Source: Planctomycetota bacterium
GTDB taxonomy: Bacteria; Planctomycetota; PLA2; JAEUHO01
Length of the DNA: 5,052 nucleotides
Assembly: GCA_029213105.1 (NCBI GenBank)
Contig: JARGNS010000224.1
Coordinates: 1,268 to 6,319 of the forward strand
Direction of reading: 5' to 3'
Shown: piece by piece, positions 1 to 5,052 of the stretch
Layout of the letters: each line of letters begins with the position of its first letter
How positions within the stretch are numbered: the stretch's first letter is position 1
Notes under the pieces: model-generated
Databases searched by the model: none
What the model saw: only the letters and a program-made list of their open reading frames with translations
What the model was told of the DNA's origin: nothing
Program-made: the position numbers and the translations under genes

Positions 1-1197
1 AACGAGATCGTCGTCGGGACGGACGCTCCCTTCAGCGCCCAGGTCTGGAAGATCCAGGTCGACCCGCATGTGGGCAAGGTGGCGTTCTTGCGGATCTGGA
101 GCGGTTCGCTCGCGAGCAAGACGCAACTCACCATCAACCGCACGGGGGAGTCGGAGCGCATCGGCGACCTCCTCGAGGTCCATGGGCGCGAGATGCATCC
201 CGTGCCCTCGGCCAGCTACGGGGACATCGTCGCCGTGGCGAAGGTGGATGACATCCACATCGGGGACACGGTCTCCGATGGCAGCACCAAGTGGAACTTC
301 GTCCTGCCGCCGGTGCCCGTCCCGAAGGTGACCTTGGCCATCGAGGCGAAGAACCGCAACGACGAGGTCAAGATCGTCCCCGAGCTGACGAAGCTGGCCG
401 ACGCCGACGCGGCGTTCCGCGCCGAGCGCGAGTCCACCACGGGCGAACTCGTCGTGCGGGGCATGAGCACGCTCCATCTGGAGATCATGCTCAAGCGCCT
501 CGAGCGCAAGCATGTCGAGACCATCACGCACCCGCCCCGGATCCCGTACCTGGAGACGATCCAGGGGCCGGGCGCCGCCATGTACCGCCACCGCAAGCAG
601 AGCGGGGGCAAGGGGCAGTTCGCCGAGGTGCACCTGAAGATCGAGCCGCTGGCTCGGGGGGGCGACTTCGAGTTCTCCGACGAGGTCGTCGGCGGCACCA
701 TCCCGCGGCAGTTCATCCCGGCCGTCGAGAAGGGCGTCCGCGAGACCTGCGCGACGGGGGTCATGGCTGGCTACCCCTTCGTCGACGTGAAGGCGATCGT
801 GCACTTCGGCAAGTTCCACGACGTGGACTCCGACGAACTCAGCTTCAAGACGGCGGCGAGCAACGCGTTCAAGCTGGCCGTCAAGGACGCACGCCCCGTG
901 CTGCTCGAGCCGATCATGAAGGTCTCCATCGAGGTGCCCTCGCGCTTCATGGGCGACATCTCGGGTGACTTGAACAGCCGTCGCGGCCGCATCCAGGGCA
1001 TGAACCAGGAGGGCGACACGGCCATCATCGAAGCCGAGGTGCCGTTGAGCGAGATGATGCAGTACAGCACCGAGTTGCGTTCACTGACCGCCGGCGAGGG
1101 GGACTTCGAGTTCCAGCTCGACCACTACGGCGTGGTGCCCGCGCATCTCTCGTCCGACATCATCGCCAAGCACCAGCAGGAACTCGCCCACGCCTGA
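1..1197 (+). CDS. fusA: Elongation factor G, C-terminal part (5' end outside window)
   Basis: This is the C-terminal 398 residues of a translational GTPase that drives ribosome translocation in the cytoplasm. The frame is open from base 1, so the gene starts upstream; the ATG at 70 lies inside domain II and is not a real start. Counting from base 1, domain II spans about residues 1-104 (VGKVAFLRIWSGSL), domain III about 105-180, domain IV about 181-300 (YRHRKQSGGKGQFAEVHLKI near 195-214; the tip motif FHDVDSDE near 272-279, with His273 matching the conserved domain IV histidine), and domain V about 301-385 (LLEPIMKV, GDLNSRRGRIQGM). The GGTIPRQFIPAVEKGVRE stretch and the YRHRKQSGG motif recall the EF-G2-like branch rather than the classical housekeeping copy, so it may be a paralog. 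The G domain is not visible, so GTPase competence cannot be checked. It ends with TGA. Family assignment is very secure; the subfamily is tentative. Confidence 0.96.
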   Translation, partial: NEIVVGTDAPFSAQVWKIQVDPHVGKVAFLRIWSGSLASKTQLTINRTGESERIGDLLEVHGREMHPVPSASYGDIVAVAKVDDIHIGDTVSDGSTKWNFVLPPVPVPKVTLAIEAKNRNDEVKIVPELTKLADADAAFRAERESTTGELVVRGMSTLHLEIMLKRLERKHVETITHPPRIPYLETIQGPGAAMYRHRKQSGGKGQFAEVHLKIEPLARGGDFEFSDEVVGGTIPRQFIPAVEKGVRETCATGVMAGYPFVDVKAIVHFGKFHDVDSDELSFKTAASNAFKLAVKDARPVLLEPIMKVSIEVPSRFMGDISGDLNSRRGRIQGMNQEGDTAIIEAEVPLSEMMQYSTELRSLTAGEGDFEFQLDHYGVVPAHLSSDIIAKHQQELAHA

Positions 1198-1214
1198 TGG
1201 CAGGGCCGGCCGGC

Positions 1215-1237
1215 GCCGCACCCCATGGCGGGGCGGC
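1215..1237 (+). terminator. GC-rich hairpin after the EF-G gene, possible terminator
   Basis: Bases 1215-1219 (GCCGC) pair with 1233-1237 (GCGGC), and 1221-1223 (CCC) pair with 1230-1232 (GGG), with A1220 bulged and a six-base loop. It begins 17 bases after the EF-G stop. No T-tract follows, so it is not a classical intrinsic terminator. In such GC-rich DNA a hairpin of this size can also arise by chance. It covers the ATG at 1225, which would disfavour that ATG as a start. Confidence 0.3.
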
Positions 1238-1263
1238 GTCCTCCGGTCGGCCTGGGCCCACGC

Positions 1264-2538
1264 ATGCGCGCGATCCACATCCTCCTCCTGATCCGCCTCG
1301 TCACCGCGCCCGGACGCGCGGAGGACGAGCCGCCTGCGAAGGACGACGTCCGGACGCAGGTCGCCGGTTGGATCGAGGGCCTGCGCTCGGAGGACTTCGC
1401 CACTCGCGAGAGCGCGCGCAAGCAACTCAAGCTCCACGGCCTGAAGGCGCAGGATCTGCTCGAGGCCGCGAAGAGCGATGACGACGCCGAGGTGCGCCGG
1501 ACGGTGCGGGCGATCCTCTCGCGCGCGCCCCAGCGCGTGACCCCCGACACGGCCGGGCTTGCACCGGGGGACTTCCGCGGCCTCGGCACCATCACCCTGG
1601 CGGCGAAGGGACGGCCGCTCGGCGGCGTGCTCGCGAAGATGGGCGAGCCGGTCTGGGCCGAGTTCGTCGTGCCCGAGCGGCTTGCCAAGGCCGAGGTGGC
1701 GTTCGATCTGCGCGAGGCCCCCTTCTTCGATGCGCTCCAGCGCGTCCTCGCGCCGCATGGGATGCACGTCCCGCGTCCCTTCGACACCCTCGGGACGGCG
1801 GCCATCGAAGCCCTGCCGACCGGCGTGAAGCCTGCCCCGTGGGCGGCGGCCGGTCCGATGCGCGTGCGCGTGACGGAGGTCTCCGCCTCCCGCACCCTCG
1901 GCAGCAACGCGCCCCGCAAGTACGCGCTCACGCTGGAGTTGGCGTGGGCGCCGTTCGTGCAGGTCGCCCAGCTCGAGACGCCGAAGCTCGAGGTCGCGCG
2001 CGATCCCGACGGCAAGGGCTACCGTCCGACGCCGGCGATGAACCGCAACGTGACCTACGGCGTGAGCACCTCGCGCCGGCATCACGACTTCACGATCCAC
2101 ATCATGCCGGAGGCGGAGGATGCCAAGCCGCAGCTGGGCGTGCTCGAGCTGGCGCTGACGACCCGTCTGCGCTTCGATCCCACGCGGGTGACGTTCGACG
2201 CCAAGGAGGCGCTGCCGCAGACGAAGGATGGGGTGACGCTGCATGGCATCGAGGCGGTCGAGGGCAGCCACGGGCAGTACGTCGTGGACTTCAGCGCGAA
2301 GCTGCCCGACGACGTGGCCGATCGTTCGCTCACGGCGCACATCCTCGAGCCCGGTGGGCGACTCTCCACGCTTGGCGTCTACGGCGGTCGATCGCGCAGC
2401 GGTGACGGGACGGTCCGCATCCGGGCCCGTGCGTACCGAGGCAATCGCGGGGCACCGGCCGGGATCCGCGTCGCCTGGCACCGCCGCGAGGAGCGCGGCA
2501 CGCTGCGCTTCCGCCTGACGGACGTGCCCCTGCGCTGA
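1264..2538 (+). CDS. Exported protein of unknown function with HEAT-like and STN-like segments
   Basis: I do not recognise a named family across the full length (424 residues). The start at ATG 1264 is chosen because it gives a clean signal peptide: MRAIHILLLIRLVTAPGRA, with probable cleavage before EDEP at about residue 19. The in-frame ATG at 1225 would add a Gly/Pro/Arg-rich leader that spoils it. No clear Shine-Dalgarno precedes either. Residues ~25-85 form a helical pair (WIEGLRSEDFATRESARKQL, then AAKSDDDAEVRRTVRAIL), like the single HEAT-type repeats found in many planctomycete secreted proteins. Residues ~100-165 (LGGVLAKMGE, VAFDLREAPFFDALQRVLAP) resemble the STN/secretin N-terminal pattern of a strand followed by 'apffdALqrvl'. 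The rest (~190-424) is predicted to be beta-rich, without recognisable motifs or cysteines forming an obvious site. It probably resides in the periplasm or at the cell surface. It ends with TGA. The coding call is firm; the function is unknown. Confidence 0.85.
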   Translation: MRAIHILLLIRLVTAPGRAEDEPPAKDDVRTQVAGWIEGLRSEDFATRESARKQLKLHGLKAQDLLEAAKSDDDAEVRRTVRAILSRAPQRVTPDTAGLAPGDFRGLGTITLAAKGRPLGGVLAKMGEPVWAEFVVPERLAKAEVAFDLREAPFFDALQRVLAPHGMHVPRPFDTLGTAAIEALPTGVKPAPWAAAGPMRVRVTEVSASRTLGSNAPRKYALTLELAWAPFVQVAQLETPKLEVARDPDGKGYRPTPAMNRNVTYGVSTSRRHHDFTIHIMPEAEDAKPQLGVLELALTTRLRFDPTRVTFDAKEALPQTKDGVTLHGIEAVEGSHGQYVVDFSAKLPDDVADRSLTAHILEPGGRLSTLGVYGGRSRSGDGTVRIRARAYRGNRGAPAGIRVAWHRREERGTLRFRLTDVPLR

Positions 2539-2584
2539 GGGGGACGCGCGGGGGCCCTTGGTCCCGGCGGAGAGAACCTGCGGG

Positions 2585-2628
2585 TATCATCCGGCGTCCT
2601 ATCTGCGACCCCCGCGGGGGGCGAGGAG
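2585..2628 (+). promoter_or_regulatory. Possible -10 element and Shine-Dalgarno site for the selenoprotein pair
   Basis: TATCAT at 2585-2590 stands out in a GC-rich gap and could be a -10 element. The nearest -35-like hexamer (TTGGTC, 2558-2563) is 21 bases away, which is too far for a standard promoter, so the promoter call is weak. AGGAG at 2624-2628 lies 8 bases before the ATG at 2637 and is a good ribosome binding site that fixes that start. Between them, CCCCCGCGGGGG (2609-2620) is a perfect 12-base palindrome that could fold just upstream of the ribosome binding site. The rest of the 98-base gap (2539-2636) shows only a weak GGGAC/GTCCC inverted repeat (2541-2545 with 2561-2565). Confidence 0.45.
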
Positions 2629-2636
2629 ACCAGCAC

Positions 2637-3560
2637 ATGTTCCGATCGAGAACCTTCCTGGGCCTGACGGGCCTGCTCGTGGCCACGGGCTTCATCGTGG
2701 CCCTCGGCGGCACGCCGCGCGCCCTGGCCAAGGGCAAGGACGACACCCATCTCCGCTACGCCAAGACCTACAAGGCCGCGGTCGAGGAGGCGCAGGCACG
2801 CAACGTGCACATCTTCGTCACCTTCCACAAGGACAAGTGAGGCGGCTGCGTCGCACAGCACCGGTCGGTGCTGGAGAACAAGAAGTTCGTCGCGTGGGCC
2901 AATGAGAACCTCGTCGTGGTCGTCGGCCACACGCAGGAGGACCACCCCACGGAGTACGAGGACGCCAAGGGCAAGAAGCAGCCCGGCTGCCCGCTCTACC
3001 GCGGCATGACCTGCGAGGAGCATCGTGCGATTCCCCGCGAGTGCATGACGGGCGGCGAGGGCATTCCCACGGTCAAGTCCACCAACATGATGCCCAACTC
3101 CTGGCTCGTCACCCCCGGTGGTGAGGTGACGCAGATCCCGAGCGCCGACCAGCAGTCCGCCGGCAAGATCGAAGAGATCGTGATGGAGGCCCAGAAGGCC
3201 GCCGGCAAGCACCTCACGTGGAAGAAGTACGGCAAGTACCTCGAGTCCTTCGAGGCCTCGGATGGGGCGCTCCGCGAGGACAAGCTCAAGGAGGCCATCA
3301 AGGCCCTCCAGAAGGTCGAGAAGGACTCGAAGAAGCTGCCCGCCGGCATGCAGGCGCAGGTCACCACGCGCGTCGACGCGATCAACGCCAAGGCGGTCGA
3401 GGCCTTCGAGGCCCTGAAGGCGGGCGAGGACGTCGCGGCGGCGATGAAGGCCGCGAACAAGCTCAAGACCCAGGTCGGTGCGCGTTTCAAGCGCGGCTAC
3501 CTGCCCGTCGTGGCCGAGATCAAGGCCTGGCTCAAGGAGACCAAGGCGGCGGCGAAGTAG
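2637..3560 (+). CDS. Exported thioredoxin-fold selenoprotein with UGGC redox motif (TGA at 2838-2840 read as Sec)
   Basis: With TGA 2838-2840 decoded as selenocysteine this is one protein of 307 residues; there is no frame change, and the reading frame continues open to TAG at 3558-3560. Residues 1-31 are a Sec signal peptide (RSR start, hydrophobic core, A-L-A cleavage site), so the protein acts outside the cytoplasm. Residues ~40-100 match the Thioredoxin_7/DUF255-like pattern: a helix (YAKTYKAAVEEAQARN), a strand (VHIFVTF), the active site HKDK-U68-G-G-C71, a helix (RSVLENKKFVAWANEN) and a strand (LVVVVGH). U68 replaces the N-terminal nucleophilic Cys of thioredoxins. A second conserved motif, CPLYRGMTCEEH (C118, C126, H129), may be another redox pair or a metal site. 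P153 in MMPNSWLVTPGGEV is the likely cis-Pro next to the active site. Residues ~165-307 are Lys/Ala-rich and helical. A strong ribosome binding site precedes ATG 2637. It is paralogous to the next gene, 7 bases downstream. The substrate is unknown; a thiol oxidoreductase role is inferred. Confidence 0.9.
2856..2873 (+). promoter_or_regulatory. Candidate bacterial SECIS hairpin, first selenoprotein gene
   Basis: Bases 2856-2862 (CAGCACC) pair perfectly with 2867-2873 (GGTGCTG), leaving the tetraloop GGTC (2863-2866). Twenty-two bases separate TGA 2838-2840 from the loop, within the 16-37 nt range known for bacterial SECIS elements. The GGUC loop matches the apical loop core of the E. coli fdhF SECIS that SelB binds. 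There is no bulged U in the stem as in fdhF. The hairpin lies wholly in coding sequence (Q-H-R-S-V-L). Confidence 0.85.
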
Positions 3561-3567
3561 CCTCGCC

Positions 3568-4533
3568 ATGATGTCGAGACAACGTGTCGCGATCGCGGCG
3601 TTCACGGCGACCGCGCTGGTGTTCCTCTTCTGTGTCGGCCTCGGCTCCAGCCGGGCGGGGGACGACGAGAAGGGCGGCAAGTCGAAGGCCAAGGTGGGCA
3701 CGCGCGGCGTGCACCTCGCCTACAAGAAGACGTACGAGGCCGCCCTCCTCGAAGCGCGCGTGCGCAACCTGCCCGTCTTCGTCAGCCGGCACAAGGACTT
3801 CTGAAGCCGCTGCACGCGCCAGTACCGGTCGGTACTGGCCAACAAGGGTTTCATTCGCTGGGCGGCCGACAACATCGTTGTCCTCGTGGCGCACAACGAG
3901 CTGGGCCACGACGCGGTCAAGGTGAAGGACTACGACGGCAAGGTCGTCACCGAGTGCCCGCTCTATCCGGGCACGACATGCCGGGATCACGTTGATGCGG
4001 CCGTCGACGTCGACAGCACCCGCGACGAGAACCTCGTGGCCGTGCCCTTCATCGAGCTCTGCCCGAACTCCTGGCTCGTGCCTCCGACCGGTGCCCCCGT
4101 GCGCATCGCCGAGTCCGACCAGTTCAGTCCCGCGAAGATCAAGGCGCAGGTCAAGGCCCTGCGCAAGGACTGGGGGCCGGTCCTGCCGGTGGCGACCTTC
4201 GGGCAGATCGTGAACGCGCTCGGCCAGGCCGAGGCCGCGACCGACGAGGACGCCTGGGGCAAGGCCCTGCAGGCCCTCGCCGGCGTCGCACGTTTCGCTC
4301 CCAAGCCGCACGCCGCCCTGAAGGCCCTCGTCGCGGCCCGCATGGCCCAGATCGATGAGCCGGTCGGCTGGGCCCTCGAGGAGATCGACGAGGGCTCCGA
4401 GCCCCTTGTGGAGCGCCGCAAGGCCATGCAGGCCCTGCGCAAGCAGGTGGATGTAGCGGTCTACGAGAAGCGGCTGCCGGCCCTGAAGGCGATCGACGCC
4501 TGGCTCGGCGAGCACGCCAAGCCGGCCAGGTAA
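3568..4533 (+). CDS. Exported thioredoxin-fold selenoprotein with USRC redox motif (TGA at 3802-3804 read as Sec)
   Basis: Reading TGA 3802-3804 as selenocysteine gives one 321-residue protein ending at TAA 4531-4533. Start ATG 3568 (or 3571) gives a signal peptide: MMSRQRVAIAAF, a long hydrophobic core, and cleavage after S-R-A30. The thioredoxin-like part follows (~45-112): YKKTYEAALLEARVRN, the strand LPVFVS, the active site HKDF-U79-S-R-C82, the helix RSVLANKGFIRWAADN and the strand IVVLVAH. A hand alignment of this block with the preceding protein gives 34 identities in 61 positions. The CPLYPGTTCRDH motif (C130, C138, H141) is retained at nearly the same distance from Sec (51 versus 50 residues), and CPNSWLVPP (C165, P166) supplies the likely cis-Pro. 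C165 has no counterpart in the first paralog. The C-terminal ~140 residues are helical and more diverged. The start lies 7 bases after the previous stop with only a weak ribosome binding site, which suggests co-transcription and translational coupling. The partner and substrate are unknown. Confidence 0.9.
3818..3839 (+). promoter_or_regulatory. Candidate bacterial SECIS hairpin, second selenoprotein gene
   Basis: Bases 3818-3826 (GCCAGTACC) pair perfectly with 3831-3839 (GGTACTGGC), giving nine base pairs capped by the tetraloop GGTC (3827-3830). The loop begins after exactly 22 bases following TGA 3802-3804, the same spacing as in the first gene. Relative to that gene's hairpin, the pair C2859-G2870 is replaced by T3823-A3834, a compensatory change. 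It is changed by one non-synonymous (His to Tyr) and one synonymous (Val GTG to GTA) substitution. Confidence 0.86.
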
Positions 4534-4540
4534 CGTCGGA

Positions 4541-4558
4541 GGGAGGCTCTATCCTCCC
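4541..4558 (+). promoter_or_regulatory. Inverted repeat with embedded -10-like TATCCT before the ATPase genes
   Basis: GGGAGG (4541-4546) and CCTCCC (4553-4558) form a six-base inverted repeat around CTCTAT. The hexamer TATCCT at 4550-4555 fits a TANNNT -10 element and ends 8 bases before ATG 4564, which would put the transcript start at or next to the start codon. The only Shine-Dalgarno-like run (GGAGG, 4542-4546) is 17 bases from the ATG, too far to serve. The repeat could instead be a short terminator-like hairpin after the selenoprotein pair, although no T-tract follows. Both readings are tentative. Confidence 0.3.
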
Positions 4559-4563
4559 CACCG

Positions 4564-4944
4564 ATGGATGAACCCCGCCTCCCGCCGGCGGTAGCCGGCC
4601 GGTCCGCCTTGCCGACGTTCCTCGCCGTCGAGGCGTGGGCCCGGCAGAAGACCGCTGCTGCCCACGAGCAAGCCCGCCTGCACCTCGAGGAGGCGCAGGC
4701 CGAGGCCGAGCGCGTGCGTACCACCGGCGAGGACGCGCTGAAGGAGGCCGTGCTCGAGGGGGAGCGCGAAGCCCTGCGTGACGTCGAGAGCCGCACACGC
4801 GATCGGATCAGCGCCGCGCGCACCGAGGTGACCTCCTGGATCAACCGCTCGGAGGAGGCCGCCCAGCAGGCCCTGGACGAGGCCATGGCGATCCTCTGCG
4901 GCGAGACCCCGTCCGAGTCGCCCACCGGGGCGGGGGACGCCTGA
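4564..4944 (+). CDS. Probable V/A-type ATPase peripheral-stalk subunit (G/H-like coiled coil)
   Basis: This protein has 126 residues and no signal peptide. Residues 1-20 are Pro-rich; ~25-115 are one long charged Ala/Glu/Arg helix (for example RLHLEEAQAEAERVR, then VLEGEREALRDVESRTRDRI) typical of rotary ATPase stalk subunits, which link the catalytic head to the membrane part at the cytoplasmic face. The length is close to that of V/A-type G/H subunits (about 100-125 residues). Low-complexity coiled coils cannot be assigned on composition alone. The call rests mainly on the next gene, which overlaps this stop (ATG within TGATG) and looks like subunit I, an arrangement known from bacterial V-type operons. 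Other possibilities are an F-type b-like or an E-like subunit fragment. Coding status is strong from the ATG-to-stop length, the in-frame overlap and the coherent helix; the exact identity is moderate. Confidence 0.65.
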   Translation: MDEPRLPPAVAGRSALPTFLAVEAWARQKTAAAHEQARLHLEEAQAEAERVRTTGEDALKEAVLEGEREALRDVESRTRDRISAARTEVTSWINRSEEAAQQALDEAMAILCGETPSESPTGAGDA

Positions 4945-5052
4945 TGGTCGCCGTGACGTCCCAGGCTTCCCCCTTCCTGCACTACGAAGTGCTCGGCCCG
5001 CGGGCCGGGCGCGACACGTGGCGCGGCACCTTGCAGGACGCCGGCGTCTGCC
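4944..5052 (+). CDS. Probable V-type ATPase subunit I (V0 a-like), N-terminal fragment
   Basis: ATG 4944-4946 overlaps the preceding TGA by one base and the frame stays open to the window end (36 codons). The visible part includes FLHYEVLGPRAGRDTWRG and then TLQDAGVC. Subunit I proteins of V/A-type ATPases start with a similar strand, a short loop and a helix ending in 'aLqdlGvvh', just before their long cytoplasmic coiled coil. The membrane part of the family, which forms the proton or sodium half-channels, would lie outside the window. Stop-start overlap implies translational coupling with the stalk subunit. Only 36 residues are seen, so the assignment is plausible rather than firm. Confidence 0.6.
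   Translation, partial: MVAVTSQASPFLHYEVLGPRAGRDTWRGTLQDAGVC

Noticed and set aside
1225..1263. ATG 1225 as the start of the exported protein
   Set aside because: It lacks a ribosome binding site, lies within a hairpin, and adds a Pro/Gly/Arg leader ahead of an otherwise clean signal peptide starting at 1264.
1081..2481. Long minus-strand ORF (466 codons) and a similar one at 2379-3701
   Set aside because: These are antisense shadows of + strand genes, with Arg/Gly/Leu-rich low-complexity translations; long open frames of this type are common in GC-rich DNA.
2868..3560. Independent gene starting at GTG 2868 (and likewise GTG 3886-4533)
   Set aside because: These GTGs sit inside a thioredoxin fold, after the redox motif, with no ribosome binding site, and the product would lack a signal peptide and the first half of the domain.
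3558..3560. TAG as pyrrolysine, or readthrough fusing the two selenoproteins
   Set aside because: The second gene is in a different frame from the first, has its own signal peptide, and the TAG falls at the natural end of the C-terminal helical region.
3478..3570. Upstream in-frame start at 3478 for the second selenoprotein
   Set aside because: It would add an Arg/Ser-rich stretch overlapping the previous gene in another frame; ATG 3568 begins directly at a good signal peptide.
3622..3640. Lipoprotein signal (lipobox) around Cys22 of the second selenoprotein
   Set aside because: The context F-L-F-C does not fit the L-[AS]-[GA]-C lipobox, and an ordinary S-R-A cleavage site follows.
2838..3804. 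The two internal TGAs as sequencing errors or pseudogene lesions
   Set aside because: Both lie at the same homologous active-site position, both are followed by a matching hairpin with covarying bases, and the sequence after each TGA remains in frame, long and conserved between the paralogs.
1195..4944. TGA reassigned to Trp or Gly (alternative genetic code)
   Set aside because: Three other genes here terminate at TGA in the expected place (for example at the normal EF-G C-terminus), and Trp is encoded by TGG throughout.

Overview
The window is GC-rich, gene-dense bacterial DNA with every supported gene on the + strand. The combination of a divergent EF-G, a secreted protein with a HEAT-like helical segment of a style common in Planctomycetota, and the start of an apparent V/A-type ATPase operon suggests a planctomycete or similar uncultured environmental bacterium. 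That placement is inference; there is no rRNA or other phylogenetic marker here beyond the EF-G fragment.

Layout: (1) 1-1197, the C-terminal 398 residues of elongation factor G (domains II-V; the GTPase domain lies upstream of the window). (2) 1264-2538, an exported protein of unknown function with a HEAT-like segment, an STN-like segment and a beta-rich C-terminal half. (3) 2637-3560 and (4) 3568-4533, two tandem paralogous exported thioredoxin-fold proteins, each interrupted by one in-frame TGA at the same homologous site. (5) 4564-4944, a short coiled-coil protein resembling the peripheral-stalk G/H subunit of V/A-type ATPases. (6) 4944-5052, the N-terminus of a probable V-type ATPase subunit I. 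The longest stretch without a gene is 98 bases (2539-2636).

The main discovery is the tandem pair. Read as ordinary code, each gene breaks into two ORFs. Read with TGA as selenocysteine, each becomes one protein of about 310-320 residues with a signal peptide and a redox motif U-x-x-C (UGGC and USRC) where thioredoxins have C-x-x-C. In both genes a hairpin with the apical loop GGTC begins shortly after the TGA, with the loop exactly 22 nt from the TGA. The two hairpin cores differ at only two of 19 bases, and those two bases pair with each other (C-G in one, T-A in the other). This is strong internal evidence for a bacterial SECIS element and against sequencing error or pseudogenisation. Genes 1, 2 and 5 terminate with TGA, whereas the two selenoprotein genes terminate with TAG and TAA.

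The two selenoproteins are separated by 7 bases and probably form one transcription unit with its own ribosome binding site and a possible promoter in 2585-2636. They probably act outside the cytoplasm as thiol or selenol oxidoreductases; their substrates cannot be told from the sequence. The Sec machinery (selA, selB, selC, selD) is not in the window and must be elsewhere in the genome if this reading is right.
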